Assembly (NCBI RefSeq): GCF_000617845.2
Contig: NZ_DF820425.1
Span: forward strand, 1,557,690 to 1,621,689
Direction: 5' to 3'
Length of the DNA: 64,000 nucleotides
DNA from: Bradyrhizobium sp. DOA9
Lineage (GTDB): Bacteria > Pseudomonadota > Alphaproteobacteria > Rhizobiales > Xanthobacteraceae
The notes under the pieces were generated by a model. It did no database searches. It was not told the origin of the DNA and saw only the letters and a list, made by a program, of their open reading frames with translations. Shown piece by piece: positions 56,910 through 64,000 of this stretch (its first letter is position 1; each line of letters begins with the position of its first letter). Position numbers and translations under genes: made by a program.

Positions 56910-56921
56910 GTCACATGTGAC
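56910..56921. promoter_or_regulatory. 12-base perfect palindrome upstream of mtnP
   Basis: GTCACATGTGAC is a perfect 12-base palindrome centred ~24 bases upstream of the mtnP ATG, between the carrier-protein gene and mtnP. Its position near a start suggests an operator. No regulator is named for it. Confidence 0.35.
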
Positions 56922-56939
56922 GGACAGGGTGGAGCAGGC

Positions 56940-57815
<876 letters not shown>

Positions 57816-57845
57816 GACGCAAGAAGAACGAAAAGGCAGAATGCC

Positions 57846-58949
57846 ATGAAGGTCGACGGCAAGCATTACCGCAGCATCTGGCGCGAGCGCGACGGCTGGT
57901 CGGTCGGCGCGATCGATCAGCGCCGGCTGCCGCATGAATTCGTCATCGCGCGGCTGACCTCGTGTGAAGATGCGGCCGTTGCCATCCGCGACATGCTGGT
58001 GCGCGGCGCGCCGCTGATCGGCGCCACCGCCGCCTACGGCATGGCGCTCGCGATGCGCGAGGATGTTTCCGACGCCGGGCTGAAGCGGGCCTATGACATG
58101 CTGGTCGTGGCGCGCCCGACAGCGATCAATCTGAAATGGGCGCTGGACGAGATGCGCAACGCGCTCGCGCCGATCGATCCGGTGGAACGGGCGGAAGCGG
58201 CCTATGCCCGCGCCGACGAGATCGTCGAGCAGGACGTCGAGATCAATCGCGGCATCGCTGGCAACGGGTTGAAGTTGATCGAGGCGATCGCGGCGAAGAA
58301 GCCGCGCGAGGTGGTCAATTTGCTGACCCATTGCAACGCGGGCTGGCTCGCCACCGTCGACTGGGGCACGGCGACGGCGCCGATCTATCTTGCGCATGAG
58401 CGCGGCATCAAGATCCATGTATGGGTCGACGAGACGCGTCCGCGCAACCAGGGCGCTTCGCTCACGGCCTGGGAGCTCGGTCATCACGGCGTGCCGCACA
58501 CAGTGATCCCTGACAATACCGGCGGGCACCTGATGCAGCACGGCATGGTCGATCTCGCCATCGTCGGCACCGACCGCGTCGCCGCCAACGGCGACGTCTG
58601 CAACAAGATCGGCACCTACCTGAAAGCGCTCGCCGCGCACGACAATGGCGTGCCGTTCTATGTCGCGCTGCCGTCCCCGACGATCGACTTCGCCGTTCAC
58701 GACGGCATCCGCGACATCCCGATCGAGCAGCGCAGCGGCGTGGAGGTCACCGACATGACCGGCCGCACCGCCGACGGACGGCTGGAGACGGTGCGCATCG
58801 TGCCCGAGAGTTCGCCGGTCGCGAACTACGCCTTCGACGTGACCCCGGCGCGGCTCGTCACCGGTCTCATCACCGAGCGCGGCGTGCTGAAGCCGGATCG
58901 CGCCGCGCTGGCGGCGGCGTTTCCGGAGCGGGTTGCTGCCGCGGAATAG
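57846..58949 (+). CDS. mtnA: Methylthioribose-1-phosphate isomerase
   Basis: A 367-residue eIF2B-like isomerase that turns methylthioribose-1-phosphate into methylthioribulose-1-phosphate. The catalytic cysteine is in [17 protein letters not shown], and the catalytic aspartate in [29 protein letters not shown] and [11 protein letters not shown] are standard. AAAAGGCAG precedes the ATG. No mtnB, mtnC, mtnD or aldolase follows in the window, so the later fate of the product is encoded elsewhere (classic salvage or an aldolase shunt). Confidence 0.95.
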   Translation: MKVDGKHYRSIWRERDGWSVGAIDQRRLPHEFVIARLTSCEDAAVAIRDMLVRGAPLIGATAAYGMALAMREDVSDAGLKRAYDMLVVARPTAINLKWALDEMRNALAPIDPVERAEAAYARADEIVEQDVEINRGIAGNGLKLIEAIAAKKPREVVNLLTHCNAGWLATVDWGTATAPIYLAHERGIKIHVWVDETRPRNQGASLTAWELGHHGVPHTVIPDNTGGHLMQHGMVDLAIVGTDRVAANGDVCNKIGTYLKALAAHDNGVPFYVALPSPTIDFAVHDGIRDIPIEQRSGVEVTDMTGRTADGRLETVRIVPESSPVANYAFDVTPARLVTGLITERGVLKPDRAALAAAFPERVAAAE

Positions 58950-58975
58950 GCAGTTCGTAAGCGAGATGGTCCCAC

Positions 58976-59055
58976 CGTCATTGCGAGCGCAGCGAAGCAA
59001 TCCAGAGTCTTTCCGCGGAGGCAGTCTGGATTGCTTCGCTGCGCTCGCAATGACG
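58976..59055. repeat. ~80-base palindromic repeat, copy 3 of 3
   Basis: The same unit as at 35025 and 37674: CGTCATTGCGAGCGCAGCGA... and the complement ending GCTCGCAATGACG around a CCGCGG centre. It separates convergent genes. Confidence 0.8.
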
Positions 59056-59067
59056 GAGAATGACGCT

Positions 59068-59703
59068 CTAGCGGAGTTTGAGCCCCGTCGCGGCCTCAAG
59101 CTCGGCAATTGCCTGGGCGCCACTGGTGACCTTGATCGTGGTCATTCCCATCTCGCGCGCCGGCTTCAGATTGACGCCGAGATCGTCGAGATAGACGCAA
59201 TCGTTCGGATCGACCTTCAGCGTCTCGACCATCATCTGGTAGATGCGCGGATCAGGCTTGCGCAGGCCGATCTTGGCGGATTCGATGACGTGGTCGAACA
59301 GCACCATGACTTCGGCGATGTAAAGCGAGCGTCCGGTCATGCTGCCGATCGCGTTGGCCGGCAGATTGTTGGTGATGCAGCCGGTCTTGAATTGCGCCTT
59401 GATGCGCTTCAGGGCCTCGACCATCTCGGGGCGAAGGTCGCCCTGCAGCAGCGGCAGCACGTCACGGCCGCGCACCTCCGCACCGAGCGCGAGCGATTCG
59501 GCGGCGAACAATTCGTCGAACTTGTCGATGTCGACCTCGGCCCGCTCGAATTTGGCCCAGGCGTTTTCCAGATGATTGGCGGCATTGGTGCGCCGGATGA
59601 TGTCGGCGGGCAGGCCGCGCTCGGTCTCGAATCGCGTGAACGCCTCGAACGGCGAGCTGGTCAGCACGCCGCCAAAATCAAAGATCACCGCCTCGATCGC
59701 CAC
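59068..59703 (-). CDS. HAD-superfamily hydrolase
   Basis: A 211-residue HAD phosphatase/dehalogenase-like enzyme. Motif I is VIFDFGGVLTSSP (Asp nucleophile; the second Asp of DxD is replaced by Gly, as in the epoxide-hydrolase N-terminal-like subgroup), motif II TNNLP, motif III lysine in GLRKPDPRIY and motif IV CVYLDDLGVNLK. This subgroup often acts on acyl or sugar phosphates; no substrate can be assigned. The start is GTG at 59703, with AGGATC just before it. The gene runs opposite to mtnA and converges on the repeat. Confidence 0.87.
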   Translation of the reverse strand: MAIEAVIFDFGGVLTSSPFEAFTRFETERGLPADIIRRTNAANHLENAWAKFERAEVDIDKFDELFAAESLALGAEVRGRDVLPLLQGDLRPEMVEALKRIKAQFKTGCITNNLPANAIGSMTGRSLYIAEVMVLFDHVIESAKIGLRKPDPRIYQMMVETLKVDPNDCVYLDDLGVNLKPAREMGMTTIKVTSGAQAIAELEAATGLKLR

Positions 59704-59807
59704 GATCCTGCCCTCGTCAATTGCTTTCCAAGAGGGCTAGCATGCGCTATCGGCAAGGGCCAGTCCGAAGCAATCGCCCGCCGTCACCGATGCCGATGCG
59801 TGTTCCC

Positions 59808-60554
59808 ATGACGAAGCCTGCCGCCCTCATCGCAGCTGCGCTGCTGCTCGCGACGCCAGCTCACGCCATCGTCGGCGGCGGCACGCCGCAAACAGATGGC
59901 GTCGCCCGCGCCGTCGTCACCATCGTCGGCTCGCGCGGCAATTCCTGCACCGGCACTCTGATCGCGCCGAAGATCGTCTTGACCGGCGCTCACTGCGTGC
60001 AGCCTGGCGCGGACTACAAGATCGTCGATCGCAGCGGTGGCGAACCGCAATTGCTGAACGTGCGCACTGTCGCGATCCATCCCGGCTACAGAGCGCAGGT
60101 GCATCGCGCCGGTGCAGACGTGGCGCTGTTGCAACTGGAAATTCCACTCAAGGGAAAATCGGCAGTGCCGGTCGGCGCGCCGAATATTCCGATCCGGGTT
60201 GGTAGCCGTTTCGTCATTGCCGGTAACGGTGTCACCGTGCGCGGTGATGGCAGGAGCGGCGGGGCAACGCGCGTCGCGAGCCTTGTCGTCACGGGCCAGC
60301 CCGGGACGCTTCAGATCCGCCTGGTCGATCCTGTAACCAACGGTGTTCGCGACGGAATTGGTGCTTGTACCGGCGATTCCGGTGGTCCTGTGTTCGAGGA
60401 CAGGCCGAATGGCGCCGTGCTTGTCGGTGTCATCAGCTGGGCGACCGGACCGAACGCGGGGGATGGTTGCGGCGGCCTGACCGGTGTGACGCCGCTGACG
60501 CTCTATCGCGACTGGATCTTGCAGACCGCGCGGAGCTGGGGTGCGGCGCTGTGA
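59808..60554 (+). CDS. Secreted trypsin-fold serine protease
   Basis: A 248-residue S1 protease. A signal peptide (MTKPAALIAAALLLATPAHA) is followed at once by Ile21-Val-Gly-Gly-Gly, so signal-peptidase cleavage would itself create the free Ile N-terminus that activates the chymotrypsin fold. The triad is His62 (LTGAHC), Asp104 (GADVALLQL) and Ser191 (GDSGGPV). Cysteines in SCTG and AHC, and in GACTG and DGCGG, can pair as in animal S1 proteases. The residue equivalent to 189 is Gly, not Asp, so specificity for Lys/Arg is unlikely. The ATG at 59808 gives the proper signal. Upstream in-frame ATGs would place a hydrophilic leader first. Confidence 0.88.
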   Translation: MTKPAALIAAALLLATPAHAIVGGGTPQTDGVARAVVTIVGSRGNSCTGTLIAPKIVLTGAHCVQPGADYKIVDRSGGEPQLLNVRTVAIHPGYRAQVHRAGADVALLQLEIPLKGKSAVPVGAPNIPIRVGSRFVIAGNGVTVRGDGRSGGATRVASLVVTGQPGTLQIRLVDPVTNGVRDGIGACTGDSGGPVFEDRPNGAVLVGVISWATGPNAGDGCGGLTGVTPLTLYRDWILQTARSWGAAL

Positions 60555-60678
60555 TTTGACGGCGACTTGATCTATGTCATTTTGAAGCGGAGGCGCGGCG
60601 GGTGATCATGCCCGTCGCGGAGGAAACGCGCCGTCCGGTCAAGGGCGGCCACAAAAAAAGCAAGGCATAGAAGCAACA

Positions 60679-62181
60679 ATGAATGTCGCTGTTCGCAGTC
60701 ACGCCACGGCCAAACAGGCTTCTGAACATTTCGACGTGCTGATCGTCGGCGCCGGCATCTCCGGCATCGGCAGCGCCTATCACATCCAGAAGCAGCTTCC
60801 GGGCACGAGTTACGTCATCCTGGAGACGCAGGAAACCTTCGGCGGCACCTGGAGCACACATCGCTATCCCGGCATTCGCTCCGACAGCGATCTCCATACC
60901 TTTGGCTACAGCTTCAAGCCTTGGGTTGGCCCGCCGATTGCGACCGCCGAGGAGATCCTCTCCTACATGAAGGAGGTGATCGACGACAACGATATCGCAC
61001 GGCACATCCGCTACAAGCACAGGATCAATTCCGCGAGCTGGTCGAGCGAGCAGAATCTCTGGACCATCGACGCGGTGACGACCGACACCGGCGAGCCCCG
61101 GACCTTCACCGCGAACTTCCTCTGGATGTGCCAGGGCTATTACCGCCATTCCGAAGGCTACACGCCGCAATGGAAGGGCATGGACCGCTTCAAGGGCCGC
61201 ATCGTCCATCCGCAGACCTGGCCCGACGACATCGACCTCACCAACAAGAAGGTCGTCGTGATCGGCTCGGGCGCCACCGCGGCGACGCTGGTGCCTAATA
61301 TCACCGACACATGCGCGCACGTCACCATGCTGCAGCGCTCGCCGACCTATTTCCGCCTCGGCCGCAACGCCATCGAGATCGCGGAGGAATTGCGCCGGCT
61401 GCAGGTCGACGAAGCCTGGATCCACGAGATCGTGCGGCGCAAGATCCTGTTCGAGCAGGATGCCTTCACCAAGCTCTGCCTGTCCAAGCCCGAGCAGGTG
61501 AAGAAGGAGCTGATCGGCCAGATCAGCGCTGTGCTCGGTCCCGATTACGACGTCGAGACCCACTTCACGCCCAAATACCGGCCGTGGCGGCAGCGCATCG
61601 CCTTCGTGCCGGATGCCGACCTGTTCAAGGGCATCGCCAGCGGCAAGGCCTCCGTCGTCACCGACGAGATCGAATGCTTCGTCGAGGACGGCATCCAGCT
61701 CAAGTCCGGCAAGCTGCTCGAGGCCGATGTCATCGTCACCGCGACCGGCTTCAATCTCGCCGCGCTCGGCGATATCGCGTTCGAGATCGACGGCAAGCCG
61801 CTCGCCTTCGGCGACACCGTCACCTATCGCGGCATGATGTTCACGGGCGTGCCGAACATGGTCTGGGTGTTCGGCTATTTCCGCGCCAGCTGGACCCTGC
61901 GGGTCGATCTCGTCGCCGATTTCGTCTGCCGGCTGCTCGGCCACATGAAGGCGAAGGGTGCCAGGAAGGTCGAAGTCAAGCTGCGGCCTGAAGACCACAA
62001 CATGCCGATCCTGCCCTGGATCGATCCGGAAAACTTCAACCCCGGCTACATGATGCGCAACATGAACCTGTTGCCCAAGCGCGGCGACAAGCCGGAATGG
62101 CAGCACAGCCAGGATTACTGGACCGAGAAGGACGAGATCCCGAAGACGGACCTGGACGACAAGGCGTTTGTGTATAGTTGA
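60679..62181 (+). CDS. Flavin-containing/Baeyer-Villiger-type monooxygenase
   Basis: A 500-residue FAD/NADPH monooxygenase. The FAD-binding GAGISGIGSAY and NADPH-binding VIGSGATAATL Rossmann motifs flank a complete BVMO fingerprint FKGRIVHPQTW (near residues 171-181), which fits FxGxxxHxxxW. It should insert oxygen into a ketone or oxygenate a heteroatom. FGGTWSTHRYPGIRSDSDL is conserved among such enzymes and places it near the EtaA/4-hydroxyacetophenone subgroup. No signal peptide is present. The ATG has only a weak ribosome site. Substrate not known. Confidence 0.9.
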   Translation: MNVAVRSHATAKQASEHFDVLIVGAGISGIGSAYHIQKQLPGTSYVILETQETFGGTWSTHRYPGIRSDSDLHTFGYSFKPWVGPPIATAEEILSYMKEVIDDNDIARHIRYKHRINSASWSSEQNLWTIDAVTTDTGEPRTFTANFLWMCQGYYRHSEGYTPQWKGMDRFKGRIVHPQTWPDDIDLTNKKVVVIGSGATAATLVPNITDTCAHVTMLQRSPTYFRLGRNAIEIAEELRRLQVDEAWIHEIVRRKILFEQDAFTKLCLSKPEQVKKELIGQISAVLGPDYDVETHFTPKYRPWRQRIAFVPDADLFKGIASGKASVVTDEIECFVEDGIQLKSGKLLEADVIVTATGFNLAALGDIAFEIDGKPLAFGDTVTYRGMMFTGVPNMVWVFGYFRASWTLRVDLVADFVCRLLGHMKAKGARKVEVKLRPEDHNMPILPWIDPENFNPGYMMRNMNLLPKRGDKPEWQHSQDYWTEKDEIPKTDLDDKAFVYS

Positions 62182-62202
62182 AGCGAGCCGCTGCTACGAA
62201 CT

Positions 62203-62282
62203 CGTCATGGCGGGCTTGTCCCGGGCATCCACGCCTTGGTCTCGAAAAGAGGGTCCGTGGATGGACAAGCCCGGCCATGACG
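62203..62282. repeat. Palindrome CGTCATGGCGGGCTTGTC...GACAAGCCCGGCCATGACG
   Basis: Two ~19-base near-complementary arms around a centre with its own CATCCACG/CGTGGATG stem. It belongs to a different family from the other repeats. It lies just after the monooxygenase stop, between convergent genes. Confidence 0.7.
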
Positions 62283-62310
62283 CCGAGCAAGTTGTTGGAT
62301 ATCGCCGAGA

Positions 62311-63237
62311 TCAAGAATTCCGTCTCGTCGCATTCGCCGCAATCGCGGCTGCGGCGGTCCGGTTCTCGACGCCGAGCTTGGCGTAGATCTGCTCCAGGTG
62401 CTTGTCGACGGTGCGCGGGCTGAGACCCAGAATTTGCGCGATGTCGCGGTTGGTCTTGCCCTTGCTGAGCCAGGCCAGCACCTCGCCTTCGCGCGTGGTG
62501 AGGCCGAGCTCGCTGGTGAATTCGGGCGGCAGTGCGGTGCCGGCTTCCCTGGACAGCCGCAGCAGGAACTCGTTCGGCGCGGTCTCGCCCATGTAGTAGA
62601 AGCGCAGCTGCGGATTGTCGGGCAGCGAGGCGGCCTGGGATTTCGAGCCGCTCTTGGCCTTCGCCTGCTCGAGCCATTGCAGCAGCGCCGGCGGCAGCAC
62701 GAAGTCGTCGGCCTGCGCGCCGTGATGATCGGATAGCAGCTTCTGCGCCTGCGGCGTTGCCCACAGCACGCTGCCCTGGCGATTGACCGCGAACAGGAAG
62801 CGGCCGGAGACGTCGAGCGCGGCGCGCGCGCTCTGGGTCAGCCGGGCATTGCCGAGATGAACGCGGATGCGTGCCAGCATCTCCTCGATCACGATCGGCT
62901 TCGTCACGTAGTCGACGCCGCCGGCCTCCAGTCCACGCACGATGTGCTCGGTCTCGGCAAGACCCGTCATGAAGATGACCGGCACGTTGGCGAGACCCGC
63001 ATCGCGCTTGAGCCGGCGGCAAGTCTCGAACCCGTCGATCCCCGGCATCACGGCGTCGAGCAGGATGATGTCGGGCGTGATCTGGTCGATGATGCGCATC
63101 GCCGCAGCGCCGTCGAGCGCTACCATCACCGTCATGCCGACGCCGTCGAGCGCGTCGGTGAGCAGCCGGAGCGTCTCCGGGGAATCGTCGACGACGAGCG
63201 CGATGTCGCGCTTCTTCGATTCAATGCTCATAAGCAT
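62311..63237 (-). CDS. Response regulator with REC, PAS-like and LuxR-type DNA-binding domains
   Basis: A 308-residue regulator. The receiver domain (~12-130) has VVDDSPE, the phospho-acceptor Asp61 in ILLDAVMPG and Lys113 in YVTKP. A PAS-like middle (~140-225) follows, then a LuxR-type HTH (~243-305) with LTTREGEVLAWLSKGKTNRD and LGLSPRTVDKHLEQIYAKLGV. It overlaps the end of the upstream kinase gene by 17 bases, so they are one transcriptional unit and probably a cognate pair. A second ATG two codons in is also possible. Confidence 0.92.
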   Translation of the reverse strand: MLMSIESKKRDIALVVDDSPETLRLLTDALDGVGMTVMVALDGAAAMRIIDQITPDIILLDAVMPGIDGFETCRRLKRDAGLANVPVIFMTGLAETEHIVRGLEAGGVDYVTKPIVIEEMLARIRVHLGNARLTQSARAALDVSGRFLFAVNRQGSVLWATPQAQKLLSDHHGAQADDFVLPPALLQWLEQAKAKSGSKSQAASLPDNPQLRFYYMGETAPNEFLLRLSREAGTALPPEFTSELGLTTREGEVLAWLSKGKTNRDIAQILGLSPRTVDKHLEQIYAKLGVENRTAAAAIAANATRRNS

Positions 63238-64000
63238 GCAACGTCTTCAATGTGGCCATGTACTGGTCGAGATCGAAGCGATCGACCAGCGACCGCATCT
63301 GCGCGACGAAGTCGGCATGCTCGGGGTGCTCGCTGCCGATCTCGTCCAGCTTCAGCTGGATGCCCTTGACGTAGCCGATCTGGCCTAGCCCGATCAGCGC
63401 CTCGATATGCCGCAGCGGCGGCTTCGATCCGGTCTCCGGATGCCAGAACGGCACCGCGACGTCGTCCGAGCCGTATTGCCATTCGATCTTGAGGAGCTGG
63501 CGAATCGTCTCCAGCAGCCGCGGGATGTCGATCGGCTTCATCAGGTAGCCGTCGTGGAAGGGCTGCGCCAGCGGCGCGCCATGGGCCTCGAGCGCGCTTG
63601 CCGACACCATCAGGATGCGCGCCTGGTGATGGCCGCTGGCGCGCAAGGCCTCGGCGACGGCCCAGCCATCCATGGCGGGCATCGAGATGTCGAGCAGGAA
63701 CAGATCGGGCCGGCAATGCTGCGCCAGTGCGAGGCAGCCGGCGCCGTCGGGCGCGCTGAGCAGGATGAAGCCGAGCGGCGTCAGCACCTCGCGCAAGAGG
63801 TCGCGATGCACGGGATCGTCGTCGGTGACGAGGATGGTCTTGCGCGCGCCGTGATAGCCGGAGACCGGCGCCTCCACCGGCGCGATGCGCTGCGGATTGA
63901 TGACCTCCGAGAGCAGGATCTTGACCTTGAACGTCGAGCCGGTGCCGACCGTGCTCGTGACCTTGATGTCCCCGCCCATCACGCCGGCGAGCAGGCGGCT
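63221..64000 (-). CDS. Hybrid sensor histidine kinase, C-terminal part (5' end outside window)
   Basis: Only the C-terminal ~260 residues lie in the window; the frame runs open through the last base. The first visible residues (LLAGVMGGDIKVTSTVGTGSTF) are the end of a HATPase domain with its G2 box. A receiver domain follows with VTDDDPVHRDLL, the phospho-acceptor in LFLLDISMPAMDG and Lys in LMKPID, and then a ~100-residue C-terminal extension (HPETGSKPPLRHIEALIGLG...). Thus it is a hybrid kinase that probably passes phosphate to the overlapping LuxR-type regulator. The sensor input domain cannot be seen. Confidence 0.9.
   Translation of the reverse strand, partial: SRLLAGVMGGDIKVTSTVGTGSTFKVKILLSEVINPQRIAPVEAPVSGYHGARKTILVTDDDPVHRDLLREVLTPLGFILLSAPDGAGCLALAQHCRPDLFLLDISMPAMDGWAVAEALRASGHHQARILMVSASALEAHGAPLAQPFHDGYLMKPIDIPRLLETIRQLLKIEWQYGSDDVAVPFWHPETGSKPPLRHIEALIGLGQIGYVKGIQLKLDEIGSEHPEHADFVAQMRSLVDRFDLDQYMATLKTLHAYEH

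Noticed and set aside
59808..60554. Trypsin-like specificity for Lys/Arg
   Set aside because: The position equivalent to Asp189 is Gly, so only the fold, not the specificity, is trypsin-like.

Overview
The window is 64 kb of high-GC alphaproteobacterial chromosome, almost certainly Bradyrhizobium or a very close relative. The evidence is gene content (large GlnD, pcaHG, Tct transporter, many chemoreceptors and cyclic-di-GMP proteins), frequent non-ATG starts, and several families of intergenic palindromes of the kind common in Bradyrhizobium. I recognised no tRNA, rRNA, CRISPR array, prophage or insertion sequence. About 55 protein genes are packed with short gaps, and many gaps contain a palindromic repeat.

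Layout. 0-12 kb: end of a polyhydroxyalkanoate depolymerase, a SprT/YgjP-like metalloprotein, PBP1A, a branched-chain amino-acid-type binding protein, Ogt, GlnD, OsmC and membrane proteins. 12-25 kb: a soluble triple-PAS chemoreceptor, MutS, a protocatechuate/beta-ketoadipate segment (pcaF, an intradiol dioxygenase, pcaH, pcaG), then two tandem transmembrane chemoreceptors, only the first of which ends in a PilZ domain. 25-32 kb: a kinase-like phosphotransferase, a marR-emrA-emrB efflux operon divergent from a Zur/Fur-type regulator, a DMT exporter and ispG. 32-41 kb: a PIN toxin with an unusual antitoxin partner, a TauD dioxygenase, a cell-wall amidase, a class A beta-lactamase upstream of a Na+/H+ antiporter, small proteins and a secreted caspase-like protein. 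41-53 kb: ispA, mtgA, rpmF, two EAL proteins and a tctCBA transporter.

53-57 kb is the most interesting part. A GNAT-like acyltransferase, a class II aminoacyl-tRNA-synthetase homologue that should charge a carrier protein rather than tRNA, and an acyl-CoA-dehydrogenase-fold flavoprotein lie on one strand. A small phosphopantetheine carrier protein lies divergently on the other, across an AT-rich control region. The ligase keeps the zinc ligands C131, E176 and C279 known from the Bradyrhizobium amino acid:[carrier protein] ligases. The flavoprotein lacks the usual catalytic glutamate. Ligase and carrier biochemistry are known for this family, but to my knowledge the product of the four-gene set is not.

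57-64 kb: mtnP-mtnA (methylthioadenosine salvage), a HAD phosphatase, a secreted trypsin-fold protease that should mature directly by signal-peptidase cleavage, a Baeyer-Villiger-type flavin monooxygenase, and an overlapping LuxR-type response regulator and hybrid histidine kinase cut by the window end.
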